This document shows, piece after piece, positions 25,547 to 34,305 of a stretch of 64,000 nt of DNA. The notes under the pieces were generated by a model. That model worked only from the letters and a program-made list of their open reading frames with translations, made no database searches and was not told the origin of the DNA. The position numbers and the translations under genes are program-made. Source of the DNA: CAYJXA01 sp964404595 (GTDB lineage: Archaea; Nanobdellota; Nanobdellia; Woesearchaeales; GW2011-AR9); the NCBI GenBank assembly GCA_964404595.1, contig CAYOKQ010000001.1, forward strand, positions 27,342 through 91,341, read 5' to 3'. How positions within the stretch are numbered: position 1 is the stretch's first letter; each line of letters starts with the position of its first letter.

Positions 25547-26287
25547 TTAAACTTTTCTCGTTCGTATCTTCCCCGTCTGCCAATCTTTAAGTACCATTCG
25601 GGCCGCGGCATCGACATCCGGCTTGCCGCCAGACTGCAATTTATTGGTTTTGAACGCTAATTCTTCCAGCATTTCATCCAGATCTTCATTTTTAAGTCCA
25701 TAATGCTTCATGAAAAGCTCTTTATAATCACGAATCAATTCCAGGGCAGCTATTTCTGGATTTTTAATCTTGGAATAATCTATGGAACCATGCTTGGCCA
25801 TCAGCACTTCATTCTTTTCCCCGTAGGGAAACACACCAGGAGTATCGAGCAGCATAATCTTGGTGCCCACTCTTATTTTTTGGATACCATGCGTAAAGCC
25901 GCTGTGGGGAGAGGTTAATGCCGCTTTTCGACCGGATAAGGCATTAATTAATGATGATTTTCCCACATTAGGATAGCCTAATATCCCAACTACTACATTT
26001 TCTCCATGGGACAATTCCATAATTTTCTTTTTTAAGATAGTGGTGCCAAGCTTATCGGTGCTGGAGATGTACACTGCCGGATGTAAATCCTGTTTGGCTC
26101 GTTTGATCTGCTCTATATCGACTAAATCGCATTTGTTTATCACAAATAATAATTTTTTACCGGATTTCTCTACTTTTTTTTCGATCTCTCTGTTTCGAGT
26201 CTGTTCAACCAAACGAGCATCAAGTACTTCGATGAGAATATCGGCATCTTGCAGTACTCTATTGACGTGTCGCCAGAAGGATGGCAT
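25547..26287 (-). CDS. Circularly permuted GTPase (YlqF/RbgA type)
   Basis: 246 residues. The G motifs appear in permuted order: G4 'NKCDLVD', then G1 'GYPNVGKSSLINAL', then G3 'DTPGVFP'. This is the YlqF/YawG family involved in large-subunit ribosome assembly. N-terminal 'FWRHVNRVLQDADILIEVLDAR' is typical of the family. C-terminal domain is short. Its promoter region faces the island regulator gene at 26402. Confidence 0.92.
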   Translation of the reverse strand: MPSFWRHVNRVLQDADILIEVLDARLVEQTRNREIEKKVEKSGKKLLFVINKCDLVDIEQIKRAKQDLHPAVYISSTDKLGTTILKKKIMELSHGENVVVGILGYPNVGKSSLINALSGRKAALTSPHSGFTHGIQKIRVGTKIMLLDTPGVFPYGEKNEVLMAKHGSIDYSKIKNPEIAALELIRDYKELFMKHYGLKNEDLDEMLEELAFKTNKLQSGGKPDVDAAARMVLKDWQTGKIRTRKV

Positions 26288-26324
26288 GAGATGTGAAATA
26301 GTGGCGTGTTTATAAAACCTGTTT

Positions 26325-26375
26325 TAGTAATTATCTTACTATAGAGTAGTAAATTTATAGAAAACTTTAAAAATA
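26325..26375 (+). promoter_or_regulatory. Promoter and putative operator of the 26.4-34.2 kb operon
   Basis: TAGTAA (26325-26330), TTACTA (26336-26341) and TAGTAA (26347-26352) form one inverted and one direct pair of half-sites just upstream of the TATA-like stretches at 26351-26375. The 11-mer ACTATAGAGTA (26338-26348) recurs with one change at 34285-34295 before the fifth gene. Small ribbon-helix-helix proteins usually bind such short repeats at their own promoter, so this is a likely operator for the gene at 26402. Inference from pattern and position. Confidence 0.45.
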
Positions 26376-26401
26376 GGAGCAATTCTTGCTCTTTTATACC
26401 C

Positions 26402-26539
26402 ATGAAGCGTAAAATTAGCGTAAGCTTTGAAGAAAGCACTATAGCGAAATTAGACGGTCTACTAGAAAATGGTGCTTTCCGTAATAAGAGCCATATTGTG
26501 GAATTTGCAGTGAAAAAACTATTGGAGGAGAGACAATGA
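26402..26539 (+). CDS. Ribbon-helix-helix regulator, first gene of the island
   Basis: 45 residues. The sequence 'RKISVSFEESTIAKLDGLL' followed by 'FRNKSHIVEFAVKKLLEE' has the pattern of a ribbon-helix-helix (CopG-like) protein: a short beta strand, then two helices. RHH proteins bind DNA as dimers and usually repress their own operon. The stop overlaps the next ATG by 4 bases (ATGA), so it is translationally coupled to the helicase-methyltransferase gene. A repeated motif lies in front of it. Confidence 0.8.
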   Translation: MKRKISVSFEESTIAKLDGLLENGAFRNKSHIVEFAVKKLLEERQ

Positions 26540-29500
26540 GTCCGCTCGAAGCACAAGTTCAAAAGAGCAGCTCAATTTCTCGTTTTGCGGAACGTTGTGT
26601 GAGAGAGGCCTATGATCCTCGCTATGTGCATGATATAATCTATGAAACTTATAGGGTTCTCCACAATAGTATTGATGATGAACTAGTTAGCTTAGAAGAA
26701 AAAGAGCTTGCAAAGCAAGAAATCAGGGAAGAATATCAATGCCTATTAGAAGACTTGCCCTGCTTTGCAAATAATTCTCAACAGCCAAGAGAACTTCTTG
26801 CATATGAAGAAGGTATTGCTTTAGGTAATTGGAGCAGAGGAATCAATGAGGCCTATAAAAAATTAGCTGGTGAAGTTGTACAGGAAACTGGAATTGATCC
26901 ACTCTATGATCCTCGCAGTGTTTTTGATAATATCGGGTTGTATATTCAAGATAAGCAGTTTCCATGGTTGGAAAGAATTGTGAGTATACTTCGTACCTAT
27001 GGATCCAAATTTCTTGATAATAATTTAATTGAGTTAGATGACGAAAGCAAAAAAGCAAGAGTAGAAGCTTGGCATAGCACGCTACCCCCAGAATTAGGAC
27101 AACTCTGCTCGCAGGGTGATCTATCTGATGTTATGCATTTAGGTTCTAAAGCCATGGCTGATGCTTTTTTAACCTACTTTAATCATCATTGTCTCTCTGG
27201 ATCTTTAGGGGAATCTGCCGTTTCACCAGGAGTATTTACCTCTCCCGATGAATTTAGACATGTAACAGTAGATCATTTTTATAGTTTTGTACGAATTTCA
27301 CAAAAAGTACTCGCAAAATATCTATTAGCCAAAGCTCGTGAACAGGGAGTAAATACAGCTGATCATGATTTTTGGGAGTATACCATCTTAGAATTAGCAG
27401 AGAGCAAAAAACGGATGGATACGAATCCCACCATCAATCAAAAGATACGGCCAACATTAGATTTACTCCATAGTGAGATGGTGCATTATGTTCGGAACTT
27501 GGCTGAAATAGATTTAACTGTCCTACGTCGTGATGGCGACGTACAAGCTCCTTTTGTCTCGCAATTAGATTCGGTGTATGTGCTTAGGGCAGAGAAACAC
27601 AATGGTTCGCGCGACCGAGCTATATTTGCTGATGAAATGGGAACTGGTAAAACATTATCAGCGATATTAGCTGATGCGCTTTATAGAAAAGAAGGGGCAG
27701 TAAAGAGAACGCTGGTTATCTGTCCCAATCAGATGAAAAAAGAATGGGAAGAACGTTTCACTAAATACCTTTCTGACAAAATCATTCAAAAATGGTATAG
27801 CAGTGAGGGCACATCATCTATTGGTGTCATTAATGGGTCTAAGTCACTGAAAGACATTGAGCAACATGCTGTCGTAATAGTTAATTATGAAATGGTGCAT
27901 CGCTCACTCCAATATGTAGAAAATGAAGAAGGGGTTGTGCTCGAACTTGCAAGTCAGGCCTTATTCAACGGTGTTGAAGACGTCTTTAAAGAAAATGAAA
28001 CGTTGGAAGCGATTTGTTCCAGTGCAATGGAATATCTCTTGGCTAGGACAACTTTAAGAGACGCACAAAGACAGTTTAATGATAAACAACAGATACTCGA
28101 ATGGATAGGAGACGATGTACGTAAAGCTGCATTTGCGTTAGCTACAGAAATGTATTTGCGTGATGAAAAGCGCACAACCGAAAGTCTTTTTAGTTATGGG
28201 GCTGATTTTTTGATTCTGGATGAAGCGCACGCCATTAAGAATCCTGATGCTAAAAGGACGAAAGGAATAAGCGAACTTGTCGCTGAAACTGCGAGAGTAG
28301 CGTTACTCACTGGCACCTTAATCCCCAATCGCTATGACGACATCAGTATTCCATTGCAGCTGGTTGATAGCAGCTACAAACCAGAAAAAATCACACTGGG
28401 AGAGGGGGGCACTACCTTAGCTCCAAAATTGCGGCGTATCCGACAGGCATTAATTCCATACTTAAGCCGCAATTTACGAGAAGAAGTGTCACCACGCAGC
28501 TATTCTATAACTTCGGAGGTGGAACGAGATGAAGTGGTGGAAGCAGACGAAGTAATGTTAATGACGTATAGGGCGATAATCGAAGATAATCAATTATCCT
28601 TTGCAGAAAAAACTCGCCTGACACGCTTAGCAACACTCCATCCCGCCCTTGCTATCAATAAACTCTGGCAAATGTCTGAACGTGAAGACAGTTGGATTGA
28701 TGCAGATGCTATTATTGAACATATTATGGATTCCTTGTCTGGAGATGTGTGGAAAACCCTGACGGATGGTTCATACGTGCCACCGAAATACAAAAAAATT
28801 GTTGCTGAAGCAGGAGAGCATCCACACAACGTCGTGGTATTTACGTCCCACATTGAGGGGAATACTCGACCGTTGGAAAAACCCATATTTCCCATAAAGA
28901 CATTGATGGAGTATTTACAGGAAGCACTGCCTCATAAAAAAATTTTGCTTCACGATGGCAGGACTGACGATCACAAGAATCCAGAACAATCAGAACGAAA
29001 AATAATTTTAAGGGAATACGGCAGCAGAGATGATGTGGTTCTCGTCGCTTCCTATTCTACCTTAGGTGAGGGATCGGACCTGACACGAGGCACTAAAGTA
29101 ATTGGTTTAGATTTACCTTACGCTATTCCAGAACAAGGCGTAGGAAGAATTGATAGAATAACTCAAACCAGGGACGTAACGGCAAAATATCTTACCATAA
29201 AAGATGCCAGACTGTCTGCGGGAACAAAGTCAGGACTTACTATTGATGAGGCTGTATTGCAGTTAGGGCGGGACAAGCAAACTGTTTCATCTATTCTGGT
29301 AGACGGTCGGCCTCCTGGAAAAGAAGAACTGGAAGCATACCAGAAATTATTGGAGCAGAATGGGGAAACTCCGTACACTTACACACCTTTGCGTGGAGGC
29401 TTAGAGCTTCATAATAAGGAGAAAGAACAAGCTGAACAATTGCGAATTTTTATCAATAGAACTGCCAGCAACAATCGTGGCAGTAGAAGAAATGTCAAAG

Positions 29501-30267
29501 ATTTTGAAGAATACTTGCAGCGAACCTACATTGAAAAATCAGTCCTAGAACCAACCAGTTATACCTTCAAATCTAATAGTATGTTAGCGCAATTAGTTGC
29601 TCCAATTGTAGAAAGTAAACGTCTCGCAGATGTTGGCGGAGGTCCAGCTTCTTTAGCATTAGCCGGGTTAAACAATGCTTACGATATTATTGATCCAACT
29701 GCATGGAGACAAGTCTTAGAACAAATACTTCGGGAAAGGGGGACCAATTTCCCAGAAAATGCGCACTTCCATCAGCAATTCCTGGCTGATTTTGCAGCCC
29801 AAAATCCTAATGTTCTCTATGATATAATTACATGTAACAATATGTTACATTGGACCACGCCGCGTGCTCCTAATGGAAAATTCTCTGAGCGAGAACAAAC
29901 CTTGCGAGAAATTAATGGACATCTTACCACTTCCGGAATTTTTGTCTTAGGGATGCCGGGAGAATATTCCCAATCAGCGCAGGCAAATTTAGAAACTATT
30001 TTACAGCATACTGGCTTTCATGAGTATACTCTTGACCAAGTGAGCTCGCCACAAGACAAAGGGTTCCAGGAGTTAGTGGTAGTTGCGAAGAAAACGGGAG
30101 AACCACGTGGTGAACCATTACATGGATCACAATTGATTTTCAAATATTCTACCGGAAGAGCTGTTAAACGATTACGTGGAGGAAAAGAGGAAAAAAAGCC
30201 AAAAGAAGGTGCGAAAGCAGATATTTTCCTCTTCGGCACCAAGAATATCCGTAAGGTGCTAGAATGA
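26536..30267 (+). CDS. SNF2-type helicase fused to a SAM-dependent methyltransferase
   Basis: 1243 residues. Residues 1 to about 340 are helical and unrecognised. A SNF2 motor follows: 'FADEMGTGKTLSAI' (Walker A about 364-371), 'ILDEAHAIKNPDAKR' (about 560), 'LLTGTLIPNRYDDI', 'VVVFTSHIEG' and 'EQGVGRIDRI' (about 870). The gap between Walker A and DEAH is longer than usual. From about residue 1030 a class I methyltransferase is visible: 'LADVGGGPASLALAG' (SAM motif I) and 'DIITCNNMLHWTTP'. A basic tail ends the protein. SNF2 motors translocate on double-stranded DNA; the methyl acceptor is unknown. ATGA overlaps join it to both neighbours. Confidence 0.85.
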   Translation: MSPLEAQVQKSSSISRFAERCVREAYDPRYVHDIIYETYRVLHNSIDDELVSLEEKELAKQEIREEYQCLLEDLPCFANNSQQPRELLAYEEGIALGNWSRGINEAYKKLAGEVVQETGIDPLYDPRSVFDNIGLYIQDKQFPWLERIVSILRTYGSKFLDNNLIELDDESKKARVEAWHSTLPPELGQLCSQGDLSDVMHLGSKAMADAFLTYFNHHCLSGSLGESAVSPGVFTSPDEFRHVTVDHFYSFVRISQKVLAKYLLAKAREQGVNTADHDFWEYTILELAESKKRMDTNPTINQKIRPTLDLLHSEMVHYVRNLAEIDLTVLRRDGDVQAPFVSQLDSVYVLRAEKHNGSRDRAIFADEMGTGKTLSAILADALYRKEGAVKRTLVICPNQMKKEWEERFTKYLSDKIIQKWYSSEGTSSIGVINGSKSLKDIEQHAVVIVNYEMVHRSLQYVENEEGVVLELASQALFNGVEDVFKENETLEAICSSAMEYLLARTTLRDAQRQFNDKQQILEWIGDDVRKAAFALATEMYLRDEKRTTESLFSYGADFLILDEAHAIKNPDAKRTKGISELVAETARVALLTGTLIPNRYDDISIPLQLVDSSYKPEKITLGEGGTTLAPKLRRIRQALIPYLSRNLREEVSPRSYSITSEVERDEVVEADEVMLMTYRAIIEDNQLSFAEKTRLTRLATLHPALAINKLWQMSEREDSWIDADAIIEHIMDSLSGDVWKTLTDGSYVPPKYKKIVAEAGEHPHNVVVFTSHIEGNTRPLEKPIFPIKTLMEYLQEALPHKKILLHDGRTDDHKNPEQSERKIILREYGSRDDVVLVASYSTLGEGSDLTRGTKVIGLDLPYAIPEQGVGRIDRITQTRDVTAKYLTIKDARLSAGTKSGLTIDEAVLQLGRDKQTVSSILVDGRPPGKEELEAYQKLLEQNGETPYTYTPLRGGLELHNKEKEQAEQLRIFINRTASNNRGSRRNVKDFEEYLQRTYIEKSVLEPTSYTFKSNSMLAQLVAPIVESKRLADVGGGPASLALAGLNNAYDIIDPTAWRQVLEQILRERGTNFPENAHFHQQFLADFAAQNPNVLYDIITCNNMLHWTTPRAPNGKFSEREQTLREINGHLTTSGIFVLGMPGEYSQSAQANLETILQHTGFHEYTLDQVSSPQDKGFQELVVVAKKTGEPRGEPLHGSQLIFKYSTGRAVKRLRGGKEEKKPKEGAKADIFLFGTKNIRKVLE

Positions 30268-31688
30268 CTCTTGACAAAATCGTGCGCGGAATCGAATCGA
30301 GGTTAGCAGAACAATCAGCTATTCTTCATCTTGCCAATGCCTGGATGGACAGGACAAATGGCGTAGTGAGAGAAAGATTTACAATAAGTGCACAGGAATA
30401 CATTACTCAACTACAAAATGTACCGTTATGGCATGAAGTCAAAGAGGATATTCCCCTATATACTCACCTTATTGGCAGTACATATCTCACCGGTGTTTCA
30501 CGCGAGGAAGCAGAAGTTACCCTATGCTTAAGGCATTTTCCTACTGCCATTCATGCTTTGTCTCACTTTCTAAAGCATCCAGAATATTCTACCAACTCAC
30601 AGTATCACACCTTTGGTTCGCCACTAACGCTGACACAGGTTTTACGAGATTATTCTACCACTCTCAGTGAGGAAGGTGGATTTAAACCTAGGGCTGGAGA
30701 TTGTAATACCTTTTTTTTTGCACTAAAAAAGAGAAATTTTCGAGAGGACAGAATTGTACAGCTTCTTGGATTAACGAAAGAGTGGGATGAATATAGGCAC
30801 TCGAAAGGAATTCCAAAGTATATCCGTAAAGCGGTGCATGCAACAGTAGAGACCTTCTTACAGAATCCTGATTATTGTAATGATGCACATAATAAATTTG
30901 GCAGTCCCAAGAAACTTTTATTTGTCTTAAGAAAGGCAGAGGTTGAAGGATGTACTGCAGCAGTACATGCCTTGCGCTATGGGTATACCTCAGAGGAATC
31001 ATTGTTAGAAGCAGTTGATCTCAAGCGAGAATGGACAACATATCAACGTACTAAAGGTATTCCAAAAGGATATAGAGAGACGGCAGACCAAGTTCTGCGT
31101 CATTTTCTTGCAGATCCGGATTATAATGCCGATGGTAGAAAAAATACTGCTTCGCAAGATGATAAAAGTTTTGGAGCCCCTTTTTCTTTATTACGGGTGC
31201 TGTTAAACTACAGAATAGATAATAATGGTAGAGCCTCATGGCAAAAGTTTAAGGGCGATGCTGGCGATGTTGCTAATTCCATGCGCAAGAAGAGGTTTAC
31301 ATCAGAAAAATTATTAGAATCAATTTGTCTCTCAGAAGCATGGTCAGTGTATCAGGCAGCTCGGGGAATACCGAAACGGTACAGAGAGGCCGCTACAGAG
31401 GTTGTGACTCATTTTTTACAGTGTCCTCTCTACACCAGGGGTAAAGGAAAAGGAAATTATACTGGCCAACCCTGGAAATTGAGGTCCATCTTACGTGATT
31501 ATCACCCTGATGCCCAAGATTTGAAAAGGAAGGGGCCCGCGTATATGGTTTGGGCTGCTGTAAGCACTGGTAAAATTTCAGAGGAACAACTTCTGGATAC
31601 AATAGGCTTAACAGAACCATGGCAGGACTATCAACACAGCACTGCGGCTGCTCCTTTCCTGTTTATGCCAGAGAGGTATCAACAATGA
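30264..31688 (+). CDS. Repeat protein paralogue 1 (four ~90-residue repeats)
   Basis: 474 residues. A conserved N-terminal block ('VRGIESRLAEQSAILHLANA') is shared with the next two proteins. Then come four degenerate repeats of about 75-100 residues, each with 'FL..P.Y', 'GSP..L..VLR.Y', a G-D/C turn and 'W..Y...KGIPK.YR'. The second copy lacks an internal segment. The repeat is basic and could bind nucleic acid, but I do not recognise the family. ATGA overlaps at both ends (30264 and 31685) place it inside the operon. Confidence 0.75.
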   Translation: MTLDKIVRGIESRLAEQSAILHLANAWMDRTNGVVRERFTISAQEYITQLQNVPLWHEVKEDIPLYTHLIGSTYLTGVSREEAEVTLCLRHFPTAIHALSHFLKHPEYSTNSQYHTFGSPLTLTQVLRDYSTTLSEEGGFKPRAGDCNTFFFALKKRNFREDRIVQLLGLTKEWDEYRHSKGIPKYIRKAVHATVETFLQNPDYCNDAHNKFGSPKKLLFVLRKAEVEGCTAAVHALRYGYTSEESLLEAVDLKREWTTYQRTKGIPKGYRETADQVLRHFLADPDYNADGRKNTASQDDKSFGAPFSLLRVLLNYRIDNNGRASWQKFKGDAGDVANSMRKKRFTSEKLLESICLSEAWSVYQAARGIPKRYREAATEVVTHFLQCPLYTRGKGKGNYTGQPWKLRSILRDYHPDAQDLKRKGPAYMVWAAVSTGKISEEQLLDTIGLTEPWQDYQHSTAAAPFLFMPERYQQ

Positions 31689-33103
31689 GCATTGATACCT
31701 TAGTAAGAGGAGTGGAAAGAAAACTTTCGGTTCAGTCAGCACTCTTAGATTTAGGTAATGCCTGGATGGATAAAACCGATGGCATAGTCATAGATGAGGT
31801 GCACATGGATGAGCAGGAGTATGCATCTGCTCTAAAAAGAATTCCATTATGGGGAAGAGTTAAAGACAACTTGCCTCTCTATTCTAAACTGTTACAAGGA
31901 AGAAAAATAAGAGATCCAGAGCACGGTCAAGAAGCACGTCTGCTGTTTTATTTTCCAAAGCTGCTATATGTGTTTGATGATTTCTTAGATGATCCTATCT
32001 ATTCTCCCGGAAAAATAGGCCAAATACCTTTATCGTTTCCCTTAACTTTCTCCATAGTCTTAAATGGGTATGTGGCCAGAGAAAGAAAAATTGTGTGGAA
32101 AAAAGGTGACTGTAAAACAGTATTTCGAACGATTGAAAGTGGTAATCTTAAAGAAGAAATGATTCTTGATAGTCTTGGATTAAAGGATCGTTGGGAGCAA
32201 TATCAAAATAGCCGGAAGCTTCCGAATGATATTCGTGAGGAATTAGAGAGTGCTTTAGACCATTTTCTATCGCATCCTTTGTATAGTGATGGAAAAGGAG
32301 GAGAACGCGGTTCTTTGGGATCACCTTTTTCCTTGAGAACTGTTTTATTAGGTTATGTTCCGGGAAAAGGGCTTAGAAAACGAAGCGGTCAATGCCGTAA
32401 AGTTTATTTTCTTCTCCAAGCAGGTCATGCACAGGAAGAATTTGTTTTGGATTCAGTTGGCCTTAGGGAACAATGGGAAGCATACCAAAAAACAAAAGGA
32501 TTGCCCGAGGACATCCGAGAAAGAACCAAGGCACTTCTGGAACGATTTTTAGATAATCCATTGTATAGCAGCGGCAAATCTAAACAAGGCACTCTTGGTT
32601 CACCGTTGCCTTTGAGAACAGTATTGCGTAATTTTACTTTAGAGGGTATGCTGGACCATAATAAAGGTGAGATGAAATTGGTGTATCAAGCAATTGTCCG
32701 TAATGTAATCACAGAAAAATTTGTGCTTGACTCAGTTGGATTAAGTGAACAATGGGAAACATATCAAAAGACCCGGCAGTTTCCAGAAGAAATTGCCACA
32801 CCTTTGCGGCAGACTTTGGAACATTTTCTACGTGCCCCCTTGTATAGTACAGGAAAAAGGCAGCAAGGAAAAAAAGGGCAACCTCTCCCATTGAAAATGG
32901 TACTGCATAGTTATCATAATCAATCAGGAGAAATGTCCACTGGCAAAGGAGATTGCCATACCATCTATCGGATGATTTATAATGGACATTTTACGGAGGA
33001 TTATATTCTGGATAGAGTAGCGCTTACGCAGCAATGGAAAGATTATCAACAAAGCACCGGGGCTAAACCATTTATATTTCCTGCGAGGGGGTGTACTCGA
33101 TGA
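31685..33103 (+). CDS. Repeat protein paralogue 2 (four regular repeats)
   Basis: 472 residues from the ATG at 31685, which overlaps the previous stop; an upstream in-frame ATG at 31619 lies inside that gene and is rejected. N-terminal block 'LVRGVERKLSVQSALLDL' as in its paralogues. Four well-preserved repeats of about 93 residues have the consensus 'FL..PLYS.GK...G.LG.P', 'PLRTVLRNY', 'KGDC..VY.AI', 'I.E..ILDSVGL.EQWE.YQ' and 'LPE.IRE'. This copy best defines the repeat. Function unknown. Confidence 0.78.
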   Translation: MSIDTLVRGVERKLSVQSALLDLGNAWMDKTDGIVIDEVHMDEQEYASALKRIPLWGRVKDNLPLYSKLLQGRKIRDPEHGQEARLLFYFPKLLYVFDDFLDDPIYSPGKIGQIPLSFPLTFSIVLNGYVARERKIVWKKGDCKTVFRTIESGNLKEEMILDSLGLKDRWEQYQNSRKLPNDIREELESALDHFLSHPLYSDGKGGERGSLGSPFSLRTVLLGYVPGKGLRKRSGQCRKVYFLLQAGHAQEEFVLDSVGLREQWEAYQKTKGLPEDIRERTKALLERFLDNPLYSSGKSKQGTLGSPLPLRTVLRNFTLEGMLDHNKGEMKLVYQAIVRNVITEKFVLDSVGLSEQWETYQKTRQFPEEIATPLRQTLEHFLRAPLYSTGKRQQGKKGQPLPLKMVLHSYHNQSGEMSTGKGDCHTIYRMIYNGHFTEDYILDRVALTQQWKDYQQSTGAKPFIFPARGCTR

Positions 33104-34236
33104 CATTGGATACATTAGTACGTGGAGTAGAAGCAAGAATTTCTGAGCAGTCAGCTCTCCTGGAATTAGCGCAGGCTTGGATGGAGAAAACTTCTGGAAG
33201 AGTTACAAATGAAGTTACTTTTGATACACGAGATTACATTTCCCTGTTAACTTCTTTACCTTTATGGAATGAAGTAAGAACTGAATTATCTCTCTATGCC
33301 CCCATGCTCCGTCAGACATGCTTAAGAAAGAAAAATACCAGAGGAGAGAAAGCACGGATGTTAATTTATGCTCCCACTTTAATTCATGTGATCAACCACG
33401 TCATCGAGCATGATTTTTATAGCGAAGGAGAATCAACAAGTCCTTTAAGCCATCCCTATGGATTACTTTCCATTTTACGTAATTATGTTTCCGAAGGAGA
33501 AGGTAAAAGGGTTCGTTTTAAAGGGGAAGGGCGCAGTGTTTTGATGGAAATGGCAGGCGGTTACTTAGATCAGGAAACAATCTTCCGAACCACCGGCCTA
33601 CAAAACAGATGGGATGCATATCAAAGCCAAAGAAAAATTCCTCCGCAGGTGGCTCGTAAAATAAAAAATGTTTTAGAACATTTCTTGGAGCATAAGCATT
33701 ATTCTGCCGGTAATGGAAAACAGGGTGCACTCGGCCAACCATTGCCACTGCGCTCAGTTTTGCACAATTACCAAGCTAAAGAAAATGGAAAAATGGTGCA
33801 GTCGAGAGGGGATTGTGCTCAAATATATACGGCATTGTTCCAAGAATTAATTACAGAGGATATGGTTTGGAAAGCGACAGGTTTGGAAGAAGCGTGGAGT
33901 GAATACCAAAAAACAACAAAACTTCCACCAGAAATGGTTGACAAAATTAATGAAACTATGCGCACCTTTTTACGAAATCCTTTGTATAGCCCGGGCTGTG
34001 CAGCCTATGGGCCAAAAGGTGTTCCTATCCCACTGAACTCTTTTTTTCGTAGCTACAGAGTTGGAGAAATGCGTATCAGGAAAAATTGTGGCGATTTACG
34101 TGTGGTATGGGATGGATTAGTGCGAGAGAGAATCACTCCAGAGATGATTTGGCAAGCAGTTCCTTTAAAAGCAGAATGGGAAGCGTATCGACAAAGTACT
34201 GCGGATAAGCCTTACCAGCTAGGAACAGAGTTATGA
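33100..34236 (+). CDS. Repeat protein paralogue 3 (three repeats)
   Basis: 378 residues from the ATG at 33100 (ATGA overlap with paralogue 2). Same N-terminal block ('LVRGVEARISEQSALLELAQ') and three repeats, including 'LGQPLPLRSVLHNY' and 'GLEEAWSEYQKTTKLPP'. The final repeat ends 'AEWEAYRQSTADKPY', like the last repeat of the other two ('QQSTGAKPF'), so all three share a capping end. It is the last gene of the overlapping run; the next gene has its own promoter. Confidence 0.75.
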   Translation: MTLDTLVRGVEARISEQSALLELAQAWMEKTSGRVTNEVTFDTRDYISLLTSLPLWNEVRTELSLYAPMLRQTCLRKKNTRGEKARMLIYAPTLIHVINHVIEHDFYSEGESTSPLSHPYGLLSILRNYVSEGEGKRVRFKGEGRSVLMEMAGGYLDQETIFRTTGLQNRWDAYQSQRKIPPQVARKIKNVLEHFLEHKHYSAGNGKQGALGQPLPLRSVLHNYQAKENGKMVQSRGDCAQIYTALFQELITEDMVWKATGLEEAWSEYQKTTKLPPEMVDKINETMRTFLRNPLYSPGCAAYGPKGVPIPLNSFFRSYRVGEMRIRKNCGDLRVVWDGLVRERITPEMIWQAVPLKAEWEAYRQSTADKPYQLGTEL

Positions 34237-34271
34237 ATGCAGTAACCTTTTCGCTATACTGCTATAACAAA

Positions 34272-34296
34272 AGATTTAAAAACTACTAAAGAGTAA
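34272..34296 (+). promoter_or_regulatory. Promoter with the shared 11-mer before the fifth island gene
   Basis: A TATA-like 'AGATTTAAAAAC' (34272-34283) is followed by ACTAAAGAGTA (34285-34295), one base different from ACTATAGAGTA at 26338-26348. TACT and AGTA arms flank the centre. The TATA-to-ATG distance (about 27 bases to 34306) fits a leaderless transcript, placing the motif where a bound repressor would block initiation. Regulation by the RHH protein is inference. Confidence 0.45.
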
Positions 34297-34305
34297 AAAC
34301 AAAAA

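Noticed and set aside
31619..31684. Upstream start of repeat paralogue 2
   Set aside because: It overlaps the end of paralogue 1; the ATGA start at 31685 matches the other two paralogues.
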